Shown in pieces: positions 28,601-41,069 of a stretch of DNA of 64,000 nt (position 1 is its first letter; each line of letters starts with the position of its first letter). The stretch covers positions 186,001 through 250,000 of the forward strand of contig NC_083600.1 in assembly GCF_020882245.1 (NCBI RefSeq). Reading direction: 5' to 3'. Made by a program: the position numbers and the translations under genes. The notes beneath the pieces were generated by a model. It saw nothing but the letters and a program-made list of their open reading frames with translations. It ran no database searches and was not told the DNA's origin. The DNA comes from Rhopalosiphum padi (Eukaryota; Arthropoda; Insecta; Hemiptera; Aphididae).

Positions 28601-29000
28601 GCTGTCGTCACTGCAGCCACTACCTGTACACTGCTAGTTCCACAGCCGTTTTTTTCTCACTCTTATGCCTATTCAGTGCGGATAGTAGACAGCGGGGGCA
28701 TGTAGAACACCATCACTCTGTTCTCTCTGTTCGTCAACGGCTTAGGCGTATTTATATATATATATATATGATATGTCTCATAACAGTGACGTATAATATA
28801 TGTTATATTTACGTGTGTGATGTGTGTTAGAGTGTATAGCGATGATGCTCCAGATGAATTCATCTCGCGAGCCGCGTCCTTCACGACGTTACTACCTATA
28901 CATCCGAGGGTTGTGCATTGTTGTCGGATTTAGACGCGCATAATAAGTGTTGGATTGAAATGTTCTTCTTATGTTATGTATAATAGAGTTGTGTGTTTTG
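28600..29000. other. GC-elevated unique patch
   Basis: This patch is clearly less AT-rich than its surroundings and shows no repeat similarity that I recognise. A minus-strand frame reads KDAAREMNSSGASSLYTL from 28884. It then runs into a GTAAATA that could be a donor, but no convincing acceptor or partner exon is visible. It may be a regulatory island, an orphan exon or chance. Confidence 0.25.
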
Positions 29001-29403
29001 TTCGGATCCCGTGCGTAGGAGTTTCGTCTATACTTATACATCAAAACATAGATACACGTTATAATAATAATGTGAAAACAGATTTATACAATATATACAC
29101 ATAAATATATGTTTGTATATTGTATATATATATGTTTATATCTCATGTTAAATGTGTATCTAACTACTATATATATATAAATATATATAATATATTTTAC
29201 ACAAGGTAACGTATTCCTTCTATAGCTGTTTCCATTTTGATAAAATCTCGGGCCTAGGTAAATTGAGTCCACGATAATTTGTGTACATTTTGTAAGTGGT
29301 AAGTTGAATCCCGGCTATAAACCCACACTTACCTACCTAGCTGTTCGGCTCACATAAAAGTTTAAACACAGCAAAAAGCAGTTTTTTAAAATATTTTTTT
29401 TAT

Positions 29404-29657
29404 TTGCCATTTTTAAGACTTGAAGAAGTTGACGAATGTTTTGTAGAAAATAGTATGGTCATACAGCCAAATTACAAGAAAATACAGTTATTTCACAATT
29501 ATATACTTGTCACTTATATCTCACCTAAAACTATATTTCCCCCAAATATTTGGTCTAAACTTGGAGCTACCACCGTGCGTACATCATATAGTTATGATTT
29601 TATAAATTATATATTCTGTATTAAACCGACGCATAAATCCTCGTGGGACACCCTGTA
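29404..29657 (+). pseudogene. MULE-like transposase fragment joined to a TACAGGGTGT-family terminus
   Basis: An open frame reads LEEVDECFVENSMVIQPNYK, then KIQLFHNYILVTYI, FPPNIWSKLG and TVRTS. The spacing of the FPPNIWS and RT(T/S) blocks resembles MULE-domain transposase proteins that are multiplied in aphids; this is recognition from memory, not a search. In such proteins the RT block is usually followed by an N-x-x-E-x-(F/W)-H stretch, but here it is followed by unrelated sequence. From 29635 the DNA becomes AAATCCTCGTGGGACACCCT, the inverted end of the MITE family at 3804-4481. It is therefore a chimeric, 5'- and 3'-truncated relic. Confidence 0.5.
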
Positions 29658-29795
29658 TTGTATAACTGATGGATAATCATTTTGATGTGTTATTATTTAT
29701 TCATTAAAATCGATATATAAATAAAAATATAAATATAATATATATAATATACATAATAACAATTATAATAATATAAATTATATTATTATATTATA

Positions 29796-29878
29796 TACAG
29801 AGTGTAACAGGACTATTTAACAAATATAGTAACATTTGTAATGGAAGTTTGTCTAATAGTCTTATTGTTACACCTTAT
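29796..29878. mobile_element. Short foldback element
   Basis: TACAGAGTGTAACAGGACTA on the left faces TAGTCTTATTGTTACACCTTATA on the right, an imperfect inverted repeat of about 20 bases around a 40-base interior. This is possibly a shrunken MITE. The target duplication is obscured by TA-rich flanks. Confidence 0.45.
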
Positions 29879-30150
29879 ATATATATAATATAACTTAGGT
29901 ACTTATAGTGCCTAGCTACATGTAACCTGCTATCTATGTATAATGTTTGCGCCGGATATAATCGTTTAAAAATCAATTATTTAATTGTAGGTATACATTC
30001 CTATTTATACTTCATTATTCTTTCTTCAAACACAAAATAATGATGATTTTTTTTATAATATTATAAGTATACGTACATGTTATTATATTAATATAATTTG
30101 TATTTTACATTATGCCTTATTGGTTACAATAGAATATGATATTGTAATAT

Positions 30151-30448
30151 AATCTATACAATGGCGTACCTGTGGGGGGAAGGGCGTATAAACATGTCTA
30201 CATTGCATTATAAATATACATTATACTATATTTAAATAAATAAAAATTTCTTATTTTATGTATTACAATCTTATATTCTTCAAGTATAAAATAACCCAAT
30301 TCCCATGTCTATTAATACAATTATTGTAGCTGTGACGCTACTTTTTAAAGTAATTTTCAATTTCAAGAGTGGGTGAAAATATATTTCGCCCCCCCCCCCC
30401 CTAAGAAAGACATAGGACATAGGTTATACCTATGCCATTTAATCTATA
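30151..30448. mobile_element. hAT-type MITE with 8-bp target duplication
   Basis: The element (30159-30440) starts CAATGGCGTACC and ends GGTTATACCTATGCCATTT, so the termini are imperfectly inverted (AATGGC(G/A)TA). AATCTATA occurs exactly at both junctions (30151-30158 and 30441-30448). That is an 8-base duplication, as hAT transposases make. A long C-run near 30392-30401 echoes the G/C-run subterminal pattern of the other hAT MITEs here. No coding capacity. Confidence 0.75.
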
Positions 30449-30615
30449 AACCTGTTATAATGACATAAATGATAAATACGAGTACATCATTATTTAGTAT
30501 TTACATATTATTATATAATGCTATATATTTAAGAACTCTATAAATATATTAAAAATTAAGCAATAATTAAACATTCCTAGGTATTTATAATATTATAAAT
30601 TATCTTAAATATATT

Positions 30616-30788
30616 CAAGGCCGTAACTGAAAAAGAAATTCGGGGGGGCCAAAATTTTTTTCATTTTAAACGTTGAAAATATATAGTCAATAAACTATAT
30701 TCATCACTAGTATATTTCTACTTTTAAAAATTTCGAGCGGTCAGGGGGGGGACCGGACCCCTGGACTCTCCCCCCAGTTACGGCCTTG
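30616..30788. mobile_element. Short hAT-like MITE
   Basis: CAAGGCCGTAACTG at the left end and CAGTTACGGCCTTG at the right end are perfect 14-base inverted repeats. Subterminal G-runs (CGGGGGGGCC) and C-runs lie inside. The flanking octamers AATATATT and AATATACC match at 6 of 8 positions, so an 8-bp duplication is plausible but decayed. The element is 173 bp and non-coding. Confidence 0.8.
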
Positions 30789-32620
30789 AATATACCTATT
30801 GTCTATATTAAATATATATATATTAACATTATACATAGGTATATATTATTATAATAATCTTAAATATTGTATACCTATAACTGAAGTATTGAATAAAATT
30901 AGTTTATTATTATAATTTAAAATAACTCTATAGATTATAAATAAAACAGTAGCTGCGATGGTTTAGGAGTTTTATAAACTGTATTGCTTATATTATGATG
31001 GCTTATTTATTATGCAGTAATAATAATAATAAATATTATAATGATAATGAATCTAAATAGCTATAATTGGTATAGGGCATATAGATATATACTATATATT
31101 TTACCTATATGGCTATACGTTATACCTACTATAATAGATGTGATACAGCATTGCATCAAAAATATGATATGTTTAGTATACCTAATAAGTCGTAAAGTAA
31201 AGTGAATACTTCTTTAACACGTGTCGAAATTAAATACATATAATATTAAGTTATTAGTCAAAAAACTGTATGGGTTATTATACGACCTAAATAATATACA
31301 TGACTAAAAGTAGTACTATACGGTATTTCTAAAAATAAAAATATTAAATAATAAAATATACTTTAAGATTTTTATCAATCGACTATTAAAATAGTGTAAA
31401 ATATTTGCTTGTTGATTCCTATATACATGTATACAAGTTGTATGATACAACATATATTTATATAGGTACATCATAGACCACATAGCTATTGTCTAATAGT
31501 GAGAAATATACAAAAATAGTAACTTGAAACAAGTTATTAAAATCAGTTATTAATTTATTATATTATTAGAACTGGACGGAGGTTAAACTCTAAAACTCTT
31601 TTTTCATTGTATTATAATAAATATTATAATATATAATATATACCTATAGGTACACACAATACACATATATTATTATATTATATATTATTTCTACTTCCAG
31701 CGTGTGTCAGTATGCATATATACCTAATGGCATATGCAATGTTGTGCATCATGATTATTGTTAATTTTAATGAAACACGTGTATATATATTAGTGAGTTA
31801 ACAACAATATACCTACATTTCGAATCATAATTAATATAATTTAATTTTTTTTCTACAATCTTTGAGGAAGATCAGCTATAACATATAATGCACCGTTGCT
31901 TGCCTGCAGTACCGATATTTTAATACACCTAATGTGTTAGTATGTTACTATTATATAGTTATATGGAGTACCTATATATAAGATTGACAATATATATACC
32001 CATTACTCATACTTTATTTCATAATTTTAAACCAGTAGGTTAGGTTAGGTAGCTGTTTTCTTTTGAAACGTGAACCGATGTCAGCAATAGTAATATTCTA
32101 TAACTATTGAACGAGTTTTGCAGGATTTGTAAATATACACTTACTGACTGCATTAGAACACTCACAATACCTATTTTAGCCATAGTATAGCCAATATATA
32201 ATGTTTTGTATTACTATTATCATATTATTATATTATTATTGTTGTTAATAATATGATTATTATCATTATTAATACCTAACCTAACAATCAGGCGCGTGCT
32301 CGTAACGGGATTTCATTTTCACGGAAAAACGGTTTAATGACCGCTGCAGTATGCTGCAGTATAGATACTCGCTAAATTAAAAACGGTTAAATAATAATTA
32401 TAACTAAAAAAACAATCTATGTTGTTGCTGTATTTACAGTGCAATAGTCCCTTTAATATAGGTCCATTATATATTATTTTCGCAACAAACAAATTGCCAA
32501 AACCAGTGAAAAACCTTTTTCATACGAATTGTGTCCCGATAATATTTAACGACTACACTATAATTGCGTCCAATGTAAATTGTAAATATATTATTTTAAT
32601 TCCCATTTAAGACAGACTTA
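30789..32620. other. AT-rich intergenic sequence
   Basis: TA-rich sequence with a short TTAGG run at 32036-32050 and a CCTAACCTAAC near 32276. No gene is supported. Confidence 0.5.
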
Positions 32621-32920
32621 TCCTACTGTGCAATGGGAGTTGCACAACATTGTTGTGATGTTGAATTTATATCATAAAAAACACAACCAATTGAACTTCA
32701 ATGCGATGTTCTATAATAATTGTTTCATACAGAAGCGATATATTCCATTGTGGCTAAATTACAATGTTTCATTTTTACTATAAAAATACAAAATAGCTAA
32801 TAATATATATTTATATATATAAGATGTTGCATTATACGACTCGCATTGCAATGTTGAATGTTATATGTTACAATAAAACATCGCTACAACATCGAAGCGT
32901 AGATTAATTACACAGTGGGT
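32621..32920. mobile_element. Candidate MITE with CCYACTGTG ends
   Basis: The left boundary TCCTACTGTGCAA and, on the other strand, the right boundary ACCCACTGTGTAA are imperfect inverted repeats. Inside, CAACATTGTTGTGATGTTG on the left resembles CGATGTTGTAGCGATGTT read from the right. A TTA-like trinucleotide lies next to both ends, but this is not decisive. Length and structure suit a PIF/Harbinger- or hAT-like MITE. Confidence 0.45.
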
Positions 32921-33367
32921 TAGGAGTGTTATATAGGACTGTCAATAGCAACATTAAAAATTATACTGCTAGTGGTATATAAATCAAAAATATTATTTTC
33001 ATTGTTAGTTCTTTAAACTAATAGAAAAAATTAAGTAAAGTTAGGTTACTCTATTATTATATTAAAATGTTATTATAATATTATTTGTGGATTGGTGAAA
33101 ATTTGAATGATACAGTCTTGATATACAATCAAAACGTGTTATTTCATTCACGTCATTAATATTATTTTTTAATTTTTTCTACATTATCTGCATTCAGGGA
33201 TGCAATTAGTACAAGTCGTACAGGAAACCTGGAATGCATTTATAGTATGTCACTGATCGCACTTGTTATACCGGGAGTCAGCTACTACGCAATTCGTGTA
33301 TGCAGCCATGGTATATTTTATAATATCGTCCTAGACCGGAGCTGTACACAGTGTTTTAGTATTTTAC

Positions 33368-33561
33368 GTCACTATCAGTGGCGGTTCCAGGATTTTTTCC
33401 TGCAGGTAGGGCCAATGGGAGGCCAACAATTATAAGGTAAGCCCAAAAAAAAATTAAAAATGAGTATTCTTATTATGTCTATAAGGTTAGGCCAGTAGTA
33501 GGGCCACTGGTAGAGCCATGATCTTACCTTACCCGTTCCTGGCGCCGCCACTGGTCACTAA
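33368..33561. mobile_element. hAT-type MITE (CAGTGGCGG ends)
   Basis: The element (33376-33553) begins CAGTGGCGGTTCCAGGA and ends TTCCTGGCGCCGCCACTG, an inverted repeat with few mismatches. The flanks GTCACTAT (33368-33375) and GTCACTAA (33554-33561) agree at 7 of 8 positions, giving a hAT-length duplication. CAGTGGCGG is a classic hAT terminus. It is 178 bp and non-coding. It lies only about 50-300 bases upstream of the first CpG-rich island. Confidence 0.85.
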
Positions 33562-33589
33562 TATGACCCCTCCTAGTTAACAAAGTTAA

Positions 33590-34750
33590 ATTTCAGCGTC
33601 CATCCGGTAAAACGCAAGCTCGCCAGCGTCTATATCCTCGCGTATCATTTCTGTCGTGTATGTTGTGTATATTACTTACTTTGGATGAAAAACGCTGTGT
33701 ATATATTAATAATGCACGGCATACGTAGTAGGTATTAGTATTATAATAATAATATTATATGCTAAAGGTACTACCTCTTACCCATTACTTGACCGACGAC
33801 GACAATATTATTATTATTATTTCTGGGCGTCGTCGTGAACTGTGTGACGGCGCGGTGACACACGACGCCCCGCCCATCCGGCATCCAGCGACAAATGACA
33901 TCGGTCGTACGGGGCCGTCCGGCCGCTATGTGGGGACGCCGCCGTCGCAGCAGCAGCAGCGACACCACGGCGGCACTGACACACCGGCCGCCGCCGCCGC
34001 ATCGCATCGTCTCGTTGCTCTCCGCACGGCCCACACGACGTCACCGCTGCCGTCGTTGTCGTCCGCGTTTCTGTGTGTTCGTTTGCGCGCGCGTCCTTGT
34101 GTGTGTGAGTGTCAGCAACTAGCCGCCACTGTGAACCGCGCGCAGCAGTCACACACCGCTTCAGTACGCGGTCCGCCGTCTGTTGTGTTCGGCCGCACGT
34201 CGTTACAACGCGTCGTCGTTACCGCCGCCTACGCCGCCACCGCTTGTTTTTCCGTTGTCACGCATTATTTTTCCACTGTGCGTTTCCTCCTCCGTCTTCT
34301 CAAAGCAAACAATAATATTCGCGTCCGTCATTGTGTATAATAATATTATATTAATTCGTTATTTATATATCATACGACAGTTATTATTGTGCGAAGAAAA
34401 TACAATTTTTGAATCTACCTATATAGTTAATTTGTTACGTTAAAAAAAAATTGTTCGTGTTTCGGTCAGAAGTGTGTTTTATTCCGACGCCGTGTCACTT
34501 GTTGTATTAATACCTAAGCCCACCTATCCACACTAATGCAAATCGTCCGACATCGACCACCCTCGCTAATGTCGCGAAACGTTTAATAGATAAAAAAAAA
34601 AAATTAGGTCCAATTTTGAGTTTTTGCCAGTGATATTCCATTCGAATTCCGCGCGCGTGTTTTGATTTCGACTGTTTGATGGTTATACACGGAGCCGCCA
34701 CGGGAATCGCTCCAGCCGACATTCATCGGACCACTGAATCGTTATTCAAT
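33590..34750. promoter_or_regulatory. CpG-rich island 1, candidate upstream promoter
   Basis: Between about 33.84 and 34.29 kb the sequence switches abruptly to very GC- and CpG-rich DNA with CGTCG, CAG and GCCGCC runs. A shoulder reaches about 34.75 kb. Long open frames appear on both strands, but they are a by-product of low stop-codon density: composition is Arg/Ala/Pro/His-rich with no domain. In insects such islands often mark housekeeping or developmental promoters. A GTGAGT at 34105 could serve as the donor of a distal non-coding first exon for the gene downstream, which is also on the + strand. There is no direct evidence of transcription. Confidence 0.45.
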
Positions 34751-36959
34751 ACCAGTTAGTATAAAATATTTACATAAAAGCCATACCTGATACCTATATT
34801 CTATAATACATTTATTAGTGCGAATGATGTGATAAATACGATTATATACTGCAGGTCTGTAAGAACACCTATGTATAACCTAGTGTATAATAGATTAGAA
34901 TACTAGCTATATATAATATCTATAGTGCATCGTATAGATCTAATGTTATTTATTAGCTGATATAGGTACGCATTTTTATATATTATATTATAAAATTAAT
35001 TTATTATGATATTATTATTTTGATTTATTAAAATTTTACTATATACCTCGACTATATACGGTGTACCTACTTCATTGTAACAGTATAAGTAGGTATATAT
35101 GTGTTTATATTTTGACAAAGTACGCCCGTTGGCTAATTGGGCTAATTTTAATACCTGCAGTATATCGGTTTAATACCTATAACTATCGGACACCGGTAAT
35201 TATTAATTACTTTGTATAATATACCTGCACACGTTTGCAATATATATATTATAAAACAAAGTAATTTATTTATACAATATCAATATTATATGTAGACAGC
35301 ACGGAATTTCAACTTCTCGCGGTACCTATATAAATACATAATATTAATATAATATTATAATCACTAAAAACTAAATAGTGCCTACATTTCCTTATATTTA
35401 CTTAAAAGATAAATTTATACAGATTTTTTTTTTCGTGTTTGAACCGACAGATTTATATAGATTTAGGATTTACAATAATAAGTATAATATAATATATTAT
35501 AATAAGAGATGTATTGACATATTGGTTGTTGACCTGTGTGTTTTTTTTTTTACTTCCTCGTATTTCAAACACTTCTGTTCCCCCTTTATTTATACTTATA
35601 ATATATAATATATTATACTAAAAGAATTATAGTTGAATCTGTAACAAAAATAAATATATCACTTACAATGTCCAACAAAATTCTCACAAAATTCGCCACA
35701 CAACATTTTAAACATATTGAAGTAAAATAATATTTATTTTTATTTATTAATAATATTAAGTATCAGCTATATACCAGAAATAATTAATGAAATAAAATAT
35801 TATGTGTTCTGCACTTATTTACTATATAATATAAATTAATATGTTATATAATTATAATAATTATTAAATATATTATACCCTATTGGCTGTTTATATGTGT
35901 AATAATTTTACATATTTTGTATTTGAAATCATTCCCATGATATACACAAAAATGTATTTAAATATTAAATATAATAATCGATAGATTTTTAATGTCAATA
36001 TATTATTACGTACACTTTTATCAGCAATATAAAGAAGTATACCTATACTGACTAAAATTTATTTTTAAATTAGGATTCGCATTATCATTTTAATTTATCA
36101 ATTTATTTATAACATCACATTTTGAAATCTATTCAATTTTATGTTTGAAGTTCCTTAATAAGTACCTTATTTCCTTATAGATAGTTAACTATAACTAGAA
36201 CCAACAAAAAAATTGAATTATATTATATAATGTTTCTATTATAAATACTAATACAATTTAAAGATGGATCTTATAGTTACCTATATAGTTAACAATTTAA
36301 CATTGTTGTCAAAATATTTATATATATTATATATATGAATATTGTATATAAATTGAATATTATAATATAATATGGTTATTATGTAAATACAAATTTTTTT
36401 TTATTATTTTATTTTTAAAAATGTATTGATTACAACATACATAGGTACTATGATAAATATAATAGCTTTATACTAACAGTTAATTCGTTAAAAACATTTT
36501 GGTTTAAATTTATCTTTATACCTGTATACTCGTAAATCGTAATGTATGAGTTTAGGTACACCTATAAATGTCTCATATTTACGATATTATTACAATACTC
36601 TTTAATGGATTATTATTAATAATTGTACAAAAAAAAAATATTAAATAAGTCACTTATTGTCGGTGCTTATATATTATTGTTATATATAAAATATTGGGTT
36701 ATTTTGTGTTAGAAATATATGAGTATTGAGTAGTTATCAGGAAAATCTTATTAAATTTTGTAAACGAATATAATATATATATATAAATAAGTTTTTCCAA
36801 TGATCATCTACCTATATTTTATTTTATAATAAATATTGAGAGATTAAATTCTGATAAAATCATCATAAAATGTTCAAACTTGCAAATTCAAATGGAAATT
36901 TCTTACTATACTTTCTATACAATATGAACTTACTATAATAAAATGGAGAAAGACAGTTA
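34751..36959. other. AT-rich sequence between the two islands
   Basis: TA-rich spacer without an open frame of note. If island 1 is an alternative promoter, this stretch is intron. Otherwise it is upstream flank. Confidence 0.5.
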
Positions 36960-36977
36960 GGTTAGGTTAACCTAACC
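36960..36977. repeat. Perfect 18-bp TTAGG-type palindrome
   Basis: GGTTAGGTTAACCTAACC is identical to its own reverse complement. It consists of insect telomere-like TTAGG units meeting head-on. Confidence 0.8.
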
Positions 36978-37204
36978 ATTCAAGGATAAAAACGGATAAT
37001 TTGGAAAAAATTTAGAGACCTTTTAAGTAAAGTATATAACAATATATCTACAATTATACATTAATCATAAGATGCGAGTAATTTCATCTTTATCTCATAA
37101 TAAAAAAACCATTTCTGCTGGCTTAAACATTATCCAAATTCAACGGAGAGCATTTATTTTATAGAAGAATATATAATATCATATATTATCGTTGAATACA
37201 AGAA

Positions 37205-37212
37205 TATAAAAA
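37205..37212 (+). promoter_or_regulatory. TATA-like box
   Basis: TATAAAAA sits exactly where AT-rich DNA gives way to GC-rich DNA (the next bases are AGGGGAGG). A start site about 30 bases downstream, near 37235, would place the whole GC-rich block in the 5' leader of the gene beginning at 38052. This is inferred from position and consensus only. Confidence 0.4.
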
Positions 37213-38051
37213 AGGGGAGGCCGGCGTTGTCGCGCGCACAATGACAGCGAGGCCGATGCGCGCGCGTCTCTACCTCCGCCACCGTTGGTGTCGCACAATT
37301 GTCACGCGACTATAATACGACTGTGGGCGGATCCCGCCGGCGTGGTCCGGATGCGCCGCATGCGTCCCCCATCAGACGGGCGGGTCCGGTGTCGCGTTGT
37401 CGCGGCGTCCGGGGGAGACGTCGAACGAGCGGTCCGGGACGTGACGAGCGCAAGCGGGGGCCGGACGCCTGCAAGCGACGAGAGCGCGCGCGCATGCGAA
37501 TCGCTCGCGGGGACGCAGCGGCGGCGTCGGAGACATACCTGGCGCGCGCGGACAGTATCCCGGTCGGGCGACACTTCGGTAACCGTCTTGTCGCGTGACG
37601 CTCGTGTGCAGGAGAACAGCGCCGCCGTCGCAGCCGACGACAACGAACAAAACGCCGCCACACGCAACGCGCACGCCGCGAACACGAATCGCGCCGCCAC
37701 CGCTTTCCACGCGCAGCTGCTCCGTGTCGCTCTGTCTTCGCCGCCACTGCGACAACCGCCCTCTACACAATATTATTATATTTGTAAACGCACGCGCGCG
37801 CCCGCATATTTATATATAAATATATATATTCACCTATAGCGCGGACCTGTTCTCTATCAACGTTACGCTATAGCGCCGCCGCCCGGGGTTCGATCGATTG
37901 ACCCACTTTGCCGGACAACGCCTCCGCCGTCGTCGCCGTATTATAGTCGTCACCACCACCATCCCCCTTTTACGGACACACAGCTATCAATCCGGGGGGG
38001 CATAACAAGCGGGGGACGGGGGTGGGGCGCACGCCCTGCGCCGCCCGTTTC
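37213..38051 (+). promoter_or_regulatory. CpG-rich island 2: probable core promoter and 5' leader
   Basis: The most GC- and CpG-rich block of the window, with many CGCGCG and GCCGCC motifs. Several frames of 100-180 codons are open on both strands, but they are Arg/Ala-rich, lack domains and mostly lack a good ATG, so I treat them as compositional. An in-frame stop (TAG at 37944) closes the frame of the coding exon upstream, and no ATG lies between it and 38052. The block is therefore best read as promoter plus 5' untranslated exon. Upstream ATGs in other frames could dampen translation. Confidence 0.5.
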
Positions 38052-38071
38052 ATGGACCAACTGCAGCAGTG

Positions 38072-38105
<34 letters not shown>

Positions 38106-38139
38106 CGGCGGCCACGGCCGTCGTACCACTTTGGTGGTG
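38052..38139 (+). CDS. Exon 1 (coding part) of an unidentified gene with a glutamine tract
   Basis: ATG at 38052 is the first in-frame ATG after the stop at 37944. It encodes residues 1-29 plus one base of codon 30. Visible features are MDQLQQWH, then nine Gln (residues 9-17, all CAG), three Arg, PRPSYHF and a Gly run. The exon closes at a strong donor, GTGAGT at 38140. Other GTs at 38134 and 38137 would shift or shorten the Gly run and fit the consensus less well. The start context is not strong, though G follows ATG. The pure CAG run can vary in length between individuals. Poly-Gln next to basic, low-complexity sequence is common in transcription factors and RNA-binding proteins, but no domain is visible and I do not recognise the family. 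Confidence 0.62.
38076..38102 (+). repeat. (CAG)9 in coding exon
   Basis: Nine uninterrupted CAG codons encode the glutamine tract. It is followed by three CGG codons, so the trinucleotide periodicity extends a little further. Confidence 0.95.
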
Positions 38140-41069
38140 GTGAGTATGGATTTTTCAACGCCATCATTGCCGTCACGTCATCTCGCTTGCTGCGTGATGG
38201 ACGGGGATGACAATTAATATTGTCATCCCCCCACCCTACCTATCTCACATAATTTATCAAAACCTACACGTATTATTACTACTATAGCCTGCAGTTCACA
38301 TCACACATATGTTGTTTATAATATACGTAGGTTAGGGCACCCATAAGTATAGGTACGCATCAGCCACAACCGTAGACGACGAATCCAAAATTTTTGTTTA
38401 CATTGTTTTTAATTTGATATAATATTTTTTACCCTGGACCCACTAATATAGTTTAGGTATCTATCTGGGGAATGACTACGGGCAACCGGGGCCGGTTATT
38501 ACAACAATGGTATGTACGTGCATTGTTTACGAAAGACGACAGCTGTCCCGTTGAAATTAAGAGGGTTATATCATAGGTACATACTTAATATGTATTGTTA
38601 TTACTTATTATATATACTTAAATATATATATAATATATAGGTATGAATTGTATTAGGTATATATGCTTTGAAAACTATAGACATTGTTTAATATTGACAC
38701 GGTGATTTTTCTATATAGGTATACCTATGAATCCAAATGCGAAGATCGCGTTCGTTTTTAACGTCGTTTTTCATTATTAATTTCGATCATATACTCGTAC
38801 ATATATATATGTATAGATTATACATTATGTATAGGTATATATTTGTATAGATATATGTGCATAAGTATAATATATTTATAGTATTTTTGATACATATGTA
38901 CCTACCTATAGAAGGAACCTACTATGTGATAACTAATAATCTTAAACGCGCTTCCGAAGTTAAGTATTTAAATATTATTATATATATATAGGGTAATATC
39001 CCCTTGCGTCGCATCACCGAAACCCATGTGTATTCATTTATAAAATTAAATACGTGTCGATTATTTGCGTTTATCGTAATTTATAATAAACAAGCGGGAC
39101 GTGTTATTCAATGGTCGCACACCGTAACGTCCGTAACATATTATTATAATTTATATTATATTTAGGACATGTGGGTAATTAACACTGTTGATACATAAAA
39201 TACAATTTAAATTTGAAAACAATATTATATTATCAGTTCTTATATTACTATTAATTGCATATATATTTTTAATCATTTATTATATCTCATTTTATTTAAT
39301 ATAAAATATTATTTAAACGAACACATTTATCTATATGACTACATCCTTTATAAGTAGATAACTTCAAATATAAACTACAAGTTATATTATAACTTATATA
39401 TATATAACATATTTTTAACCTAACCTAACGGTACACACATATGTATATACATAATATGTATTACATATTATATTTTAATTTTGATCTTGTAGGATATATA
39501 CATAGATAGTATAGCTAGTATATGCCTTGTATAATTAGCATAATATACTTATAAAGCTCATCATAGTTTTATATAAATAAAACAGTAACCATTTATTATA
39601 AGTTTTTATCTATATTATATATAACAGTCATAAACCAACTTTATAATATACCTATAATAAATCTAATATGTATAATAACACGTATCTGTTATATAGGTAC
39701 AATATTAAGTAAGTATACATGAAATATACTTCGTAAATTGATGAATGTTATTGAAAATAGAAGTGAAAAAAAATATTTCAGTGATTATTAACTGCAGCGC
39801 ACATGCGAATAATGTACTGTTATATTATATTATTTATTACTGTATTTTGAATGACTACAAAATGTTATTATTTCCACGGTTGATTGCACTTACATCTATT
39901 ACGGATAGATATGACTATACAAGTACGATTTGCAAATCTCATCTGAAATTTTGATTTTCTATACGATATGAAAAAATAACGGATTAAATAAAAATTTATA
40001 TGAAATATAACATTATTATAAGACCTTATATTTATATGCCAAATACTTTTATATATTTTCGTATATACATGTATATAATCCTTTTTGTATATTTTAATAT
40101 TATTCATAAAAATTTTTTTTAACTTTTTTGTAATTATATAGAATATGGATAGGTACCTTAAAAGTCATAATTTATAACAAAAAACACAGAAATTTCTTTT
40201 CAATATAACATTATATATTTATATAATTATTCATATCTACTCATCAATATAGTTTATATTATACAATATATTATGTACATTAATATATATTGCTAATATT
40301 TTTACCTGGACTACATATTTCTTAAATGAAAAATTACGTGATTGATGATCTTTAAGATACATCCTATATAAACTAATTGTAAAGGTAGTTTATATAGGTA
40401 CTTTATCTTTACTTCCTATTAACTTTATTGTATGTAAGTACATAATAAATACCATATTGTTAAAAATTGTATGTGTATATATTTATATATATCTAATGTT
40501 CTAATATGTTGCGTAACATTATATTATAATCAATTAAAATATAGGTTATTTATCACTTCAAGGTGGCTTATTTTTTTTAAAAAAAATTATCAAATATCAG
40601 CTACAGCAAATTCAACTTATTGAGTAGGTATATTATAATGTATATAAATATATAACGTATGTTTAATATATCAACAATTATTATGGGCTGATTAGGACGC
40701 GAATATTACTTATAGTTATAATTTAACTTTAAATTGCATCTTTATATATTTTTTTTATTTAGAAAGAAATGTATTAATGAATTAACATAATAATATACAA
40801 AGTATCTATTAATTAAAAAAACAAAAATTACCTACAACTTTAATCTGAGCTTATGATGTAGGGAGCTATAGTGCACGTAAGATTATACCTATACATATAG
40901 TATAAGTATAGATGTAATAATATAGACTTATAGAACTACAAAATTATGAAAATTAACTAATTCACTATAAACAAAACATCATTTATACATTTCTTGATAT
41001 TATTGTTATCATTAAGAATTTTTTTTACATATACCTAACAGTCGGCAAAGAGTTAAAATTAACAGGACC

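Noticed and set aside
28669..28884. Minus-strand frame KDAAREMNSSGASSLYTL
   Set aside because: A short GC-richer stretch with no supported splice partner. It is kept only as a GC-elevated patch.
33759..34340. 193-codon open frame over the first CpG island
   Set aside because: Frames on both strands are equally open, there is no domain, and composition explains it.
34507..34722. Minus-strand frame starting MSAGAIPVAAPCITIKQSKS
   Set aside because: The beginning looks protein-like, but the frame runs into poly-Phe from an A-run and no donor lies in the plausible coding part.
37285..37839. 184-codon open frame and several overlapping frames of 99-145 codons on both strands
   Set aside because: All lie in the CpG-rich island, where stops are rare. 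Composition is Arg/Ala/Ser-rich in every frame, the best frame lacks an ATG near its start, and no domain is visible.
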